DNA of 64,000 bases, taken from contig JAUYBL010000010.1 in assembly GCA_030693065.1 (NCBI GenBank), positions 1 through 64,000 on the forward strand, read 5' to 3'. The translations under genes and the position numbers were made by a program. Origin of the DNA: Methylococcaceae bacterium. Its GTDB lineage: Bacteria > Pseudomonadota > Gammaproteobacteria > Methylococcales > Methylomonadaceae. The notes beneath the pieces were generated by a model. The model had not been told where the DNA came from. It made no database searches and saw nothing but the letters and a program-made list of their open reading frames with translations. Shown piece after piece: positions 46,719 to 56,262 of the stretch. Within the stretch, counting starts at the first letter, position 1, and the number at the start of each line of letters is the position of its first letter.

Positions 46719-46774
46719 CTGTTATCTCCCGTGAATTTAGTTAGGGCCGCCAGAAAATCTCTAAAAATTGCTTG

Positions 46775-46808
46775 CCATAACGCTACAGTAAATTTTTTAG
46801 CGTTATGG
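46775..46808 (-). promoter_or_regulatory. Stem-loop in porin 5' leader
   Basis: CCATAACGCT at 46775-46784 pairs perfectly with AGCGTTATGG at 46799-46808 across a 14-nt loop, about 60-90 bp before the porin start. There is no T run on the coding side, so it is more likely a leader structure or an operator than a terminator. Confidence 0.45.
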
Positions 46809-46869
46809 AAAGACAGAACATGTGTTTTTTTTAAAGTCTCTTTTAACGGCATCGCCAAGTTATCTATAT

Positions 46870-46887
46870 AACTAGATATATCTAGTT
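46870..46887. promoter_or_regulatory. Perfect 18-bp palindrome upstream of porin
   Basis: AACTAGATATATCTAGTT is a perfect palindrome. It lies just downstream of the possible -10 (TATATT on the minus strand, 46895-46900), where a repressor such as PhnF could block transcription. TATCTATAT adjoins it at 46861. Confidence 0.45.
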
Positions 46888-46909
46888 GCAGCGAAATATA
46901 CGCACGCTT

Positions 46910-46927
46910 CATGACAAATCAGTTAAA
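46910..46927 (-). promoter_or_regulatory. Weak Pho-box-like site upstream of porin
   Basis: On the minus strand TTTAACTGATTTGTCATG has one good half (TGTCATG) and one poor half, with TATATT about 9 bp further on. Spacing matches the phoB and phnF sites. Confidence 0.35.
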
Positions 46928-47224
46928 TTTATATTAAGGTTTGATGACAAAAACAAAAAAGATGGCTTGCGTTAATTGTCCACAGAAAATGTTTAACGCT
47001 TTTGAATTAAAGGCTTGTTAAAACAATAAGATAGAAATTATGAGTTTGTTGTTTATACACAACAGAAGCATTTTTAGAAAACACGCGTAACAGAGAAGGC
47101 GTTGGAGGGGATGTAAATAATTCCGATACCAGCATGGAATACTGGCTTTAAATCTTGGAATGCTAGTTAATGCATTCAGCGTGTGTCGCGGCGATACACT
47201 GTCGTGAAACCGCCACCTTAAAAT

Positions 47225-48886
47225 CTATCTACGCGTCTGCGTCCGCCACAAATTAACAATGTCTTCGACATCCAGATCATCCGGACCTTCGCGCCAGCTG
47301 GTGAAATAATCGACATCGTTACTTTTGGGTTCTGGGCTGGGCCGATAAATCTGTACTCGGGTCGGCAATGGCGCAGCCTCACCAAGCACCAAGGCTTCAC
47401 CCCGGCCCAGTGAACTTAATATATCGGTTAAATCACCTTCAGCTTCCGGCACTAAGCCTCTGATATAAGCTTGATCGTCCGGGTTGGAAGTGCGCAGACA
47501 AATAAACGAACTGCATTGCGACAGCATGGTTTCCGATAATTCGGTAGGCCGTTGACTAACCACGCCAATAGACACACCGTATTTACGACCTTCTTTAGCG
47601 ATGCGTTCCATCATTTTTTTGGTGCCTTCAAACTGCCCGCCTTTTTCTCTGGGAATATAGGCATGCGCTTCTTCGCAGATTAAGGTAATGGGAAATTCAC
47701 GGCGGCGCGGGTTCCAATAATTAAATTCGTAAGCTAATCGGCCGACTTGTGCCGATATTGCCGGCCTAACATCAGTCGGCACTGCACTTAAATCAACGAC
47801 GGTGATATTGGCTTTTTTATCGCCCAGACCAACAAACTGGCGTAATAAACTCGCCATGCTATCCGAGGTGTTACGTACTTTCGGCTTGAGCAAAAAGTCG
47901 TATCGCACATCGTTAAAGCGGCTTTGCATTCTGATTAAAAACTCATCAAATTGTCCGAATAATGCGCCGTGCGTTTTGCCGAAGTCTTTTCTTTCTTCGT
48001 TGGCAGCTTTGAACTGCATGTACAACTCAGCCAGCGAAAAATAGATTGGGGTATCAATAGATACCGTAGCTAAACCAATATCCTTGGCTTCCTTGCGTTT
48101 AAGTTGCTGCAAAACCTCACGCATGTAGGACATTTGCAGCGTTGCGCCGCTATCGCTTCTGTCGATAAATAAATCGACCAGTTCCGCGTAAGTCATCATC
48201 CAATACGGCATTTCCATTTCCATGGCATCGATATAATTGACCTGATCTTCAGAAAATGCCGAATGCAGTGTGCCGTTGTCATCCTTCCAGCAATATTCAC
48301 CATGCAAATCCAGCATGATGATATGGCTCTTGGGCATGGCTTTGATGGTGTTTTGAATAATACTGGTGACCGTCCATGATTTACCGGAACCCGACTGTCC
48401 GACAATGGCAAAATGCCGCCCGAATAGTGCCCGAGGATCCAAGCTTAAATGATAATCCTTATGGGAAGACAACTGCCCTATGAAAAAATTGTAATCCCTA
48501 AATTTTGAGAAAATTGCATTAATTTCTTCCATGCCCACCATAAAGACGTTGGCGCCCGGTGTTGGATAATGGCGTATACCTCGAATAAAACTACCATCTT
48601 CCTGAATTTCGCCAACTGCAATTAGGGCAATAAAACGATCGGTGTTACGGCGGTCTCCTGGATAAAAACGATCATGTCCCCAAGTCTTTTGTACCAATGC
48701 TAACACTGCAATGTTAGCTTGACGTATGACCACATAAGAACCGATTTGGCCGGCCAGAATTTCTTCATCGCCTACTTTTATCAACGGCGTTTCAGTTGCA
48801 TGTTCTTCGGAAATCCTGGCAATCATGCCATCGCCACGCACCTCGGACACGTAACCGAGCAGAATTTTGGATTGTTGTTCAGACAT
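47225..48886 (-). CDS. HerA-type ATPase/DNA translocase
   Basis: This 553-aa DUF87/HerA-family ATPase has a HAS-barrel-type N-terminus (about 1-100), Walker A VGQSGSGKSWT (163-172) and Walker B ITLICEEAHAY (about 400). The C-terminal part has RKYGVSIGVVSQRPTELSE and SSLGRGEALVL. HerA usually pairs with the nuclease NurA in DNA end processing, but no NurA or other partner is adjacent here. Confidence 0.85.
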   Translation of the reverse strand: MSEQQSKILLGYVSEVRGDGMIARISEEHATETPLIKVGDEEILAGQIGSYVVIRQANIAVLALVQKTWGHDRFYPGDRRNTDRFIALIAVGEIQEDGSFIRGIRHYPTPGANVFMVGMEEINAIFSKFRDYNFFIGQLSSHKDYHLSLDPRALFGRHFAIVGQSGSGKSWTVTSIIQNTIKAMPKSHIIMLDLHGEYCWKDDNGTLHSAFSEDQVNYIDAMEMEMPYWMMTYAELVDLFIDRSDSGATLQMSYMREVLQQLKRKEAKDIGLATVSIDTPIYFSLAELYMQFKAANEERKDFGKTHGALFGQFDEFLIRMQSRFNDVRYDFLLKPKVRNTSDSMASLLRQFVGLGDKKANITVVDLSAVPTDVRPAISAQVGRLAYEFNYWNPRRREFPITLICEEAHAYIPREKGGQFEGTKKMMERIAKEGRKYGVSIGVVSQRPTELSETMLSQCSSFICLRTSNPDDQAYIRGLVPEAEGDLTDILSSLGRGEALVLGEAAPLPTRVQIYRPSPEPKSNDVDYFTSWREGPDDLDVEDIVNLWRTQTRR

Positions 48887-48951
48887 GAGTTGGTCCCAGC
48901 AGATGCAAAGCTACAAGCGTAGACCAGTTTTAGTGCCTTGTAGGTACTAAC

Positions 48952-49179
48952 TTACTCGCTCTCCACCCATTCATAAAGCTCTGTTAAGGTCGGATCGCAT
49001 TGGCAGCAGGTGGTGCCGCAAGATGTGGTCATGGGCATTTTGCGCACTTTGCCTTTGCTGATCCATTTGCCCAGCATGCCTCTGAGGGCATCGGCATCCA
49101 TGTTGAAATGATTAACTAAATCCTTCAACGCCACTTTGCGCTGTTGTTTGAGATAGTCCCGCAAATCCGACAAGATCAT
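48952..49179 (-). CDS. feoC: FeoC-like protein
   Basis: This 75-aa winged-helix protein with a Cys-rich C-terminal part (TTSCGTTCCQCDP) is typical of FeoC, which accompanies ferrous iron transport and may carry an Fe-S site. Start 49179 overlaps the feoB stop (ATGA). Last gene of feoABC. Confidence 0.85.
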   Translation of the reverse strand: MILSDLRDYLKQQRKVALKDLVNHFNMDADALRGMLGKWISKGKVRKMPMTTSCGTTCCQCDPTLTELYEWVESE

Positions 49180-51488
49180 GGCGCAACCTCCTGGCGTGGT
49201 TTTATCACTATATTTCTGCCGCTTAGCCACAGACCAAGTAGCGTCAGCATAAACACAGCAATCAAGCTGCCAATCCAGGCTAAGGAATACTCAGGGTGCT
49301 GAGCAAAAGTCATACTTTGATAAAAAACGGTTGCCGTCAGGTAGGCAATGCCGGTCGTCCAGCACACTACGAAAACTGTCCAGCCAGCATTAGTCTCACG
49401 ATAAATAGCCGCGGTTGCGGCCACGCAAGGCGCATACAACAAAATGAACAACAGATAAGCAAACGCGCCCGCCTTACCATCGAAACTGCTGCGCATCGCA
49501 GTGTAGGTATCGGTGTTGATTTCTTGTTCGCTGACCGCGGCATCAACACTCAAGCCTAGTGGATCAAGAAGTCTGTCGGCAACGGCAGCTAAATTTTCAG
49601 GAATGCTCAAACAAGCATCTAATAATGCTTGCTGCAGATTGAACGCTGCTTCTTCGGCTGCATTGGCGTCAGACGTTGCCATTTGACTGTATAAGGCATC
49701 CAGAGTCCCCACCACAGCTTCTTTAGCTAATACTCCGGTAAAAATACCCACGGTTGCGGGCCAATTATCGTTGGCAATGCCCATCGGTTTAAAGGCTGGT
49801 GTTAAATGGCGACCGATCTCGCTGAGTACGGATTTATTGGTATTTTGTTGACCAAAGCTACCATCAGTCCCCAATGCATTTAGAAAATTTAATACCAAGA
49901 CCATCGGCACAATCACCTTACCGGCATTGACGATAAACGATTTAAGCCGATCCCAAGTTCTAAGGAACACGCCTTGGACCGTCGGCAAATGATATGCAGG
50001 TAATTCCATGATAAAGGGCGATGTTTCACCTTTAAATAAGGTGTGACGCATAATCAGACCAGTAAACACCGCCACGGCTATACCTAATAAATACAAACCG
50101 AATACCAGATTTTGCCCGCCTACCGGAAAAAATGCCGCCGCAAACAGTGCATACACCGGCAATCGTGCTCCGCAGGACATAAACGGATTCATTAAATTAG
50201 TCAGTATTCGGTCGCGCTGATTTTCCAAAGTCCTAGTTGCCATGATCGCGGGCACATTGCAGCCAAAGCCGACGATCATCGGCACGAAGGATTTGCCCGG
50301 CAAACCGATCATGCGCATAAATCTGTCCATCACAAACGCAGCTCGGGCCATGTAGCCGGAATCTTCCAGCGCCGATAAAAACATGAATAAAAAACCAACA
50401 ATCGGAATAAACGTTGCTACCACTTGGATGCCGCCGCCGACGCCTTGGGTAATCAATACCACCAGCCATTCCGGTAAATTCAGCCCAGTTAATACCAGCG
50501 CCAAGCCATCGACCAATAAAGCGCCGACCGCTTGGTCGAAAAAGTCCACAAACGCGCTGCCGATGTTGATGGTGAACATAAACATCGCATACATCACCAG
50601 TAAAAAAATCGGAATGCCTAAAAATCGATTGAGTACAACATTGTCGATTTTCTCGGTAATATGCCGACTGACTTCATTGATTTTGCAGACAGAGGCTTGA
50701 GTGAGTTGGTTGACAAAACCATAGCGCGCATCGGCGGCCAATATGTCAATTTCGTCATCAGTCTCCGACTCTACCTGGCGTTGCAGTTCGGCCACTTTAG
50801 GCAACAATGTCAGCCCAGCGATCTGCCGCGCAAGCGTGTCATCTTCCAGCAAACGCATAGCTAACCAACGCGGATCGCAGGGCTGTTGCAACGAGGCTTG
50901 TGCGACTAAAGGTAAAAGCTTGTCGATAGCCTGCTCTAAGGCTGGCACGTAGGGAATAGCTACGGTAGGAATGGGTTTACTGAGCACCGCTTGGCTGACC
51001 GCTGTTTTTAATGCCGCCAGGCCATTGCCGGTAGCCGCTGAAATTGCCACTACCGGGCAACCCAGTTGTTCAGCCAAAAAATCCGTATCGATTTTAATAC
51101 CGCGTTGTTTAACGGCATCCATCATGTTGAGCACCAACAGCATCGGCACTCGCATTTCAATCAGCTGCGATGTTAAGTAAAGATTTCGCTCAATGTTGGA
51201 GGCATCAAGAATGTTGATCACTAAATCCGCCTGCCGCGAGGCGACAAAATCCCTAGCGACTTTTTCATCCAGCGAGACCTGATCATCAGCCGCTTCTAAG
51301 GAATAAGTACCGGGCAAATCGACCAACTCGATACGCTGATTAGCAAACGTATATTCGCCGGTCTTTTTTTCCACCGTCACGCCCGGCCAATTACCGACGT
51401 GCTGGCGGGAACCGGTTAACACATTAAACAGCGTGGTTTTACCGCAATTGGGATTGCCGACAACGCCGACGATAAAGGTAGTGGTCAT
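49176..51488 (-). CDS. feoB: Ferrous iron transporter FeoB
   Basis: This 770-aa protein has a GTPase domain (GNPNCGKT at 11-18, DLPGTYSL) and a membrane domain with many helices, including the gate repeats (GCNVPAIMATRTLENQRDR, ARLPVYALF). It imports Fe2+ across the inner membrane. It overlaps feoA by 4 bp and feoC by 4 bp. Confidence 0.97.
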   Translation of the reverse strand: MTTTFIVGVVGNPNCGKTTLFNVLTGSRQHVGNWPGVTVEKKTGEYTFANQRIELVDLPGTYSLEAADDQVSLDEKVARDFVASRQADLVINILDASNIERNLYLTSQLIEMRVPMLLVLNMMDAVKQRGIKIDTDFLAEQLGCPVVAISAATGNGLAALKTAVSQAVLSKPIPTVAIPYVPALEQAIDKLLPLVAQASLQQPCDPRWLAMRLLEDDTLARQIAGLTLLPKVAELQRQVESETDDEIDILAADARYGFVNQLTQASVCKINEVSRHITEKIDNVVLNRFLGIPIFLLVMYAMFMFTINIGSAFVDFFDQAVGALLVDGLALVLTGLNLPEWLVVLITQGVGGGIQVVATFIPIVGFLFMFLSALEDSGYMARAAFVMDRFMRMIGLPGKSFVPMIVGFGCNVPAIMATRTLENQRDRILTNLMNPFMSCGARLPVYALFAAAFFPVGGQNLVFGLYLLGIAVAVFTGLIMRHTLFKGETSPFIMELPAYHLPTVQGVFLRTWDRLKSFIVNAGKVIVPMVLVLNFLNALGTDGSFGQQNTNKSVLSEIGRHLTPAFKPMGIANDNWPATVGIFTGVLAKEAVVGTLDALYSQMATSDANAAEEAAFNLQQALLDACLSIPENLAAVADRLLDPLGLSVDAAVSEQEINTDTYTAMRSSFDGKAGAFAYLLFILLYAPCVAATAAIYRETNAGWTVFVVCWTTGIAYLTATVFYQSMTFAQHPEYSLAWIGSLIAVFMLTLLGLWLSGRNIVIKPRQEVAP

Positions 51489-51721
51489 GACAGTTTCTCT
51501 ACCAGCACCACAGACGCTTCGTCTTTACGCAGCGTTAACGAAAAGCCGCGCAATTTAATCTCTACAGGATCGCCCATCGGCGCAAAACGGGTAATGCTAA
51601 ATTCAATGCCTGGCGTTAAACCCATTGCCAGCAAACGTTTACGATAGGCTTTACCGGATTGATCAAAACCTATCACTTTACCGATATTACCTACCGCCAG
51701 ATTTTTTAAACTTGTTGTCAT
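51485..51721 (-). CDS. feoA: FeoA
   Basis: This 78-aa SH3-like cytoplasmic protein regulates or assists FeoB. It shows NLAVGNIGKVIGFD and the LTPGIEFSITRFAPMGDPVEI pattern. Start 51721 is chosen by family length. First gene of feoABC, with a Fur box 34 bp upstream. Confidence 0.93.
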   Translation of the reverse strand: MTTSLKNLAVGNIGKVIGFDQSGKAYRKRLLAMGLTPGIEFSITRFAPMGDPVEIKLRGFSLTLRKDEASVVLVEKLS

Positions 51722-51755
51722 TTGTGCAACCTTGGTATGAACCGATAAGTTCTTA

Positions 51756-51774
51756 ATCAAGAATAATTCTCATT
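51756..51774. promoter_or_regulatory. Fur box upstream of feoA
   Basis: ATCAAGAATAATTCTCATT is close to the 19-bp Fur consensus and sits 35 bp before the feoA start. It probably represses feoABC under iron-replete conditions; it may also affect the divergent receptor gene 162 bp away. Confidence 0.65.
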
Positions 51775-51935
51775 AAGTCGACTATATCACCCTGTGCTCA
51801 GCTAAGCGAAATATTTTCTTTTCAGCGCTGTAATTCACAAATCCAGTTTAAGGAATTTTTCCTTTTAACCCCGCATTCATAGAGACTGCACCGCATTTTC
51901 GTTACCATGCCAGCTTTTTGAAATTCTGGATTGTC

Positions 51936-54248
51936 ATGAAAAAACTTGTTTACACCACTCTTGGGCTATGTAGCCTGACTGCGGTCAATATTGCAGTGGC
52001 TAAAGATGAACCCTTAGATTTAGGCGTTATGAATGTTATATCTACCAGCCCCTTGGATGGCCGCGGTGTTGATGCAAATAAACTGCCTGGTAACATCCAA
52101 ACCGTAACTGCCGAAAAACTGCAAAAAGCTCAAAGTATTTCCCTGGCCGATTACATCAACCAGTATTTAGGCAGTGTTTCTATCAATGAAGCGCAAAATA
52201 ACCCGCTACAACCTGATATTTACTATCGTGGTTTTGTTGCCTCACCGTTATTGGGCATGCCGCAAGGCTTATCCACCTATGTTAACGGCGTGCGTTTTAA
52301 TGAGCCGTTTGGCGACACCGTCAATTGGGATTTAATTCCTGAAGGCGCGATTGATTCAATGGCCTTATATGGCGGCTCCAACCCGGTTTATGGTTTAAAC
52401 AGTTTAGGTGGCGCAATCTCGGTTAAAACCAAAACCGGCTTTTCCGCTCCGGGACACCAAATCGAAGTCTATGGCGGCTCTTGGGACCGACATTCAGAAG
52501 AATTAACCAGCGGCTGGAACAATGGCACGTGGGGCTATTTTTTAGACCTGAACCACTTTGAAGAAGATGGCTGGCGGAACTTCTCACCGACTAAAGCAGA
52601 GCGGGCGTTCGGCACCTTGAGCTGGCGTGGCGACAAAGGCTCACTGGATTTGACCCTGGCCGCCAATGACAATGACATGCGCGGCAATGGTGCCACACCG
52701 GAAACCATGCTGAGACAAGAAGGCAGAAAATCAGTATTTACCCATCCTGATCAAACTATCACCCGGATGTTCTTTTCGGAATTGGCCGGGAGCTACGATG
52801 TAACTGACGATATTGAAGTCAGCGGTAATGCTTACTTCAGGCAAAATCGTGTCAAGTCTTTTAATGGAGATACCAGTGATTACGGACCTTGCGTTGTTGA
52901 CCCGACAGAGCTTTGTGAAAGTCCAGGCCCTAATGAAGAAGAAGCAGCAGTGATAGGCAATTTACCCAACGATATTACTGGGCTAGATGCCACCAACAAT
53001 ACCAGCCAAACCAACATGCGCGGCCGTGGTGGCTCGTTACAATCCGTATTTGCGCAAGACTTGTTCAAACACAAAAATAACCTGACCGTTGGCACGAGCT
53101 ACGACTATTCCTCGGTACACTTTAATGCAGATACCGAATTGGCTTCTTTAACCGATAATCGTGGCACTATCGGCAGCGGCATATTAGTTAATGAGCCCCG
53201 TGTACGTCTCACCACCAACACCTCCGCAGTCGGTGTGTTTTTAAGTGACAGCTTTTCCATCACCGACGACTTAACTGCCACCGTCGCGGGTCGTTACAAC
53301 TACATTCACATGAATTTGATCGACAAATACGGTACTGAACTGAATGGCTCGCACACTTTTGAGCGTTTAAATCCATCCGCAGGTTTAACCTACAACATTT
53401 TTGATAACTTAACTGTATTCGGCAATTACAGCGAATCTACGCGCGCGCCCTCACCGATGGAATTAAGCTGTGCCGATCCTGCAGCACCGTGCAAACTCCC
53501 CAACTCCTTCACTGCCGATCCTCCTTTAGAGCAAGTAGTTGCGAAGACCTGGGAAGGTGGCTTTAGAGGCGATTTAAATAATGCTGTAGGCAAAGGTGAT
53601 TTGAAATGGAATTTAGGCTATTTCCACACCATGAATACTAACGATATTATTTTTCGTCGTGACTTGAACAGCGGCTTGATCAGCCAAGGCTTTTTTCAAA
53701 ATGTCGGCAAAACGCGCCGCTATGGTATAGAAGCGGGCACGCAGATCAATTATCCGCAATTGTTCAGCAGCATCGACGATTGGCATTTTTCAACCAATTA
53801 CACTTATTTGAACGCGCGCTTCTTGAGCGGCTTTGATAGCTTGGACCCTCTTGATCATGATCAAATTGCACGGGTTGACCAAGGCGACAAAATCCCCGGC
53901 ATTCCTGAGCATATTTTTAAGGCAACTATTGGCGTGGACTTGTGGCAGAAACTCTCTTTGGCTTTAGATGGCCGCTACAGCGGCGATCAAGTCTTTAGAG
54001 GCGATGAAGCTAACAACAACCCTAAACTATCCGGTTACTGGGTGTTTAATGCCCGAGCTGAATACAAATTCACCGAAAACGTCGCGTTATTTGGCAAGCT
54101 CGACAACATTTTCGACAACAACTACAACTCGTTTGGCGTCTATGGCGACGCCAGCAGCATACCGGGCAACTTCGGCACTGGTAACGATAGATTCGTATCA
54201 CCTGGCATGCCTAGGGCCGGCTGGCTGGGCGTTCGTCTAAGCATGTAA
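51936..54248 (+). CDS. TonB-dependent outer-membrane receptor
   Basis: This 770-aa receptor starts MKKLVYTTLGLCSLTAVNIAVA (signal peptide). A plug domain follows (DGRGVDANKLPGNIQTVTAEKL, SLGGAISVKTKTGF-type), then a 22-strand barrel ending in an aromatic C-terminus (RAGWLGVRLSM). It takes up a ligand using TonB energy. Being divergent from feo suggests, but does not prove, an iron ligand. ATG 51936 is chosen over an upstream TTG because the signal peptide starts there. Confidence 0.9.
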   Translation: MKKLVYTTLGLCSLTAVNIAVAKDEPLDLGVMNVISTSPLDGRGVDANKLPGNIQTVTAEKLQKAQSISLADYINQYLGSVSINEAQNNPLQPDIYYRGFVASPLLGMPQGLSTYVNGVRFNEPFGDTVNWDLIPEGAIDSMALYGGSNPVYGLNSLGGAISVKTKTGFSAPGHQIEVYGGSWDRHSEELTSGWNNGTWGYFLDLNHFEEDGWRNFSPTKAERAFGTLSWRGDKGSLDLTLAANDNDMRGNGATPETMLRQEGRKSVFTHPDQTITRMFFSELAGSYDVTDDIEVSGNAYFRQNRVKSFNGDTSDYGPCVVDPTELCESPGPNEEEAAVIGNLPNDITGLDATNNTSQTNMRGRGGSLQSVFAQDLFKHKNNLTVGTSYDYSSVHFNADTELASLTDNRGTIGSGILVNEPRVRLTTNTSAVGVFLSDSFSITDDLTATVAGRYNYIHMNLIDKYGTELNGSHTFERLNPSAGLTYNIFDNLTVFGNYSESTRAPSPMELSCADPAAPCKLPNSFTADPPLEQVVAKTWEGGFRGDLNNAVGKGDLKWNLGYFHTMNTNDIIFRRDLNSGLISQGFFQNVGKTRRYGIEAGTQINYPQLFSSIDDWHFSTNYTYLNARFLSGFDSLDPLDHDQIARVDQGDKIPGIPEHIFKATIGVDLWQKLSLALDGRYSGDQVFRGDEANNNPKLSGYWVFNARAEYKFTENVALFGKLDNIFDNNYNSFGVYGDASSIPGNFGTGNDRFVSPGMPRAGWLGVRLSM

Positions 54249-54270
54249 TTCAAAAGCAGTTCGAAAACAA

Positions 54271-54300
54271 AAATGGCGACTTAATAGTCGCCATTTTTTT
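54271..54300 (+). terminator. Intrinsic terminator after the TonB receptor
   Basis: AAATGGCGAC (54271-54280) pairs with GTCGCCATTT (54287-54296), followed by Ts. It lies 22 bp after the stop codon. Confidence 0.85.
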
Positions 54301-54332
54301 GAGTTTTTTACAAAATAAATTTTCTTGCGGGC

Positions 54333-54494
54333 AATAAAAAGCCCGCATAAAGCGGGCATCTTGAGCACTTATTATTATTATTGAAAGTACATTGTGTACA
54401 AACCCAAGCAGAACAACTTCCTATTTTATTATTATTGTTATTAGCCCTAGGGCTATCCCTCCTCCCGGCCGAAACGGCCTACTCCGTAAAGTGC
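54333..54494 (-). ncRNA. Candidate ~160-nt small RNA
   Basis: Inferred on the minus strand from promoter TGGACA (54523-54528), 16-bp spacer, TATAGA (54501-54506), and a terminator GCCCGC (54352-54357) with GCGGGC (54341-54346) followed by U-rich TTTTTATT. Two hairpins lie between (GGCCG-tttt-CGGCC at 54467-54479 and AGCCCTAGGGCT at 54443-54454). Single-stranded A/U triplet runs (AATAATAATAA) could bind Hfq. No convincing ORF on either strand. Confidence 0.45.
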
Positions 54495-54683
54495 GGGCAT
54501 TCTATATCAGCAAAAATGTTGATGTCCATCAAAAAAAACGCATTTTCTAAAACAGCCAAATAATTTATATAAAATACATATAAAACAGTAGCTTAAACAA
54601 ATTAAGACAATACTAATATGTAAAATACCCGGCACCGTTTGCGGTTTTGTTCAGTTGACATTCAGTTAAGCTCTGCTAGCAAC

Positions 54684-56141
54684 TCACCGACTCCGCATTT
54701 CTTCTTCTTGCTTGTCCAAAAAGAACCTTAGCCGCTCGTTTAGAATGGAAGACAACTGAAAATTTAAGCCCTTAGATTTTTGCGCTAGCCTGATTTGCAA
54801 AATAGCGTCTTTGGTTTGCCCAATCGCGTAGTAGTAATCAGCAAGATATCGATGTGATTCAGCAGGTTGCCCCAGATCACCATACACTTGTGCCATCAGT
54901 TGCGTATAGATGGGTTGCTGCTGAATGCTGGCAGGCAATGACAACAAAGTCTTCCTGGCAAGTTCAGGATTACCGGTTTTAAGTAGTGCGTTGATATATT
55001 CCAACTTGATCGCATCATTCGCTGGAAATTGCGCGACTAATTTTTTGTATCTGGTTAATGCTCCTGGATAATCTCGGGCCTCTAAAGAGGTACGCGCCAA
55101 TGCTGCGACATAATGTTGCTGATTTGGAAATTCTTTTGCCAATTGTTGAAAAGTGTTTTCTGCATCTTTGAACTTTTGCATATTCAATGCAATCAAACCC
55201 AAACCATAACGCGCGACAGCACGTTGTTCAACAGTGCCTTGATCCAATCTGGCTTGGAAATACTTTTGGACATCAGCACTATCGGGCGATGCCATTACCC
55301 GCAGTTTTGCTTGAATGAGCAGAAAATCCAGGGAATCAGGGTATTGCTTATAAGGATAATTTTCTGCGCGTCCACGCGTATCGGAAATCCGCGCGGCCGT
55401 TACCGGGTGAGTTCTTAAAAACTCAGGAATATTTTGCCCGTAATAACGAGTTGCTTGCTGTAGCCGCTCAAAAAAAGTCGGCATGCTGCGCGGATCAAAT
55501 TGCGACGCAGCCAACGTTTGCATACCGACGCGATCAGCTTCCAATTCATTATCGCGGGTAAAATCAATTTGAAACTGCACACTACCGGCCTGAATCGCCA
55601 TAATCGCAGCTTGCCCCATCGCTGGCGATTGCGTGCCAAGTAAAATAGCCGCCAACGTAGCCGCCATCGTTGGAATTGACAATCGCCCTTGAGCTTCGGC
55701 TGCACGGTATAAATGTCGCTGAGTGACATGGGCAATTTCGTGAGCCATCACTGAAGCCAATTCGCTTTCGGCCTCAGTAGTGACGATAAGACCGGAATTA
55801 ACCCCAATGTAGCCACCCGGCCCCGCGAACGCATTAATGTTATTTTCTAATACAACAAAAAAATGAAACGGATAGCCTGGCGTATCGCTGTGTGCGGTCA
55901 GTTTTTCGCCAATAGTTTGGATATATTGCTGGATTTCAGCATCCTGATTGATAGTGACCTGTCTATGTAAGCTGCGAAAAAAAAATTCTCCAAATTCTTT
56001 TTCTTCTTGTGGACTGATTAGCGTACCGGAAGAATCCCCCATATCAGGCAAATCGATTTTTTCGATTTCAACGGCCTGAGTATATATAGACAAGGTACCC
56101 AGGCTTAACGCCAAGGCGATAACAGAAGCTTTAAGTTTCAT
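54684..56141 (-). CDS. bepA: M48 periplasmic metalloprotease with TPR (BepA/YfgC)
   Basis: This 485-aa zinc protease/chaperone works in outer-membrane protein assembly quality control. A signal peptide (to about residue 22), the M48 motif VMAHEIAHVT (zinc His134 and His138) and third ligand in NELEADRVG (about 199-205) are present. TPR repeats fill about 280-460. Length matches E. coli BepA (487 aa). Confidence 0.93.
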   Translation of the reverse strand: MKLKASVIALALSLGTLSIYTQAVEIEKIDLPDMGDSSGTLISPQEEKEFGEFFFRSLHRQVTINQDAEIQQYIQTIGEKLTAHSDTPGYPFHFFVVLENNINAFAGPGGYIGVNSGLIVTTEAESELASVMAHEIAHVTQRHLYRAAEAQGRLSIPTMAATLAAILLGTQSPAMGQAAIMAIQAGSVQFQIDFTRDNELEADRVGMQTLAASQFDPRSMPTFFERLQQATRYYGQNIPEFLRTHPVTAARISDTRGRAENYPYKQYPDSLDFLLIQAKLRVMASPDSADVQKYFQARLDQGTVEQRAVARYGLGLIALNMQKFKDAENTFQQLAKEFPNQQHYVAALARTSLEARDYPGALTRYKKLVAQFPANDAIKLEYINALLKTGNPELARKTLLSLPASIQQQPIYTQLMAQVYGDLGQPAESHRYLADYYYAIGQTKDAILQIRLAQKSKGLNFQLSSILNERLRFFLDKQEEEMRSR

Positions 56142-56262
56142 TGGATAAATTGGTAACCGGCCCGATACAAAAACTTGGATTTAATTGTTAATAAGTTTTA
56201 GAGCCATTTAATACAAAAGTCTCTAAAAATTGCACTGAAACAAGTTCAGTTCAAGCGATGAA

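Larger units (their letters stand above)
46719..47224. other. Long intergenic region upstream of the porin
   Basis: This 506-bp region holds the porin control elements (stem-loop 46775-46808, palindrome 46870-46887, possible Pho box 46910-46927). Beyond about 46930, toward the HerA gene, no gene or strong structure was recognised. Confidence 0.5.

Noticed and set aside
54370-54440. Triplet ATT repeats as a possible CRISPR or microsatellite feature
   Set aside because: No direct repeat-spacer pattern; the triplet runs are short and lie within the candidate small RNA.
54381-54563. Plus-strand 60-codon frame with a leucine-rich stretch
   Set aside because: It spans the hairpins of the candidate minus-strand RNA, lacks a ribosome site, and the Leu run comes from the ATT/TTA triplet repeats.
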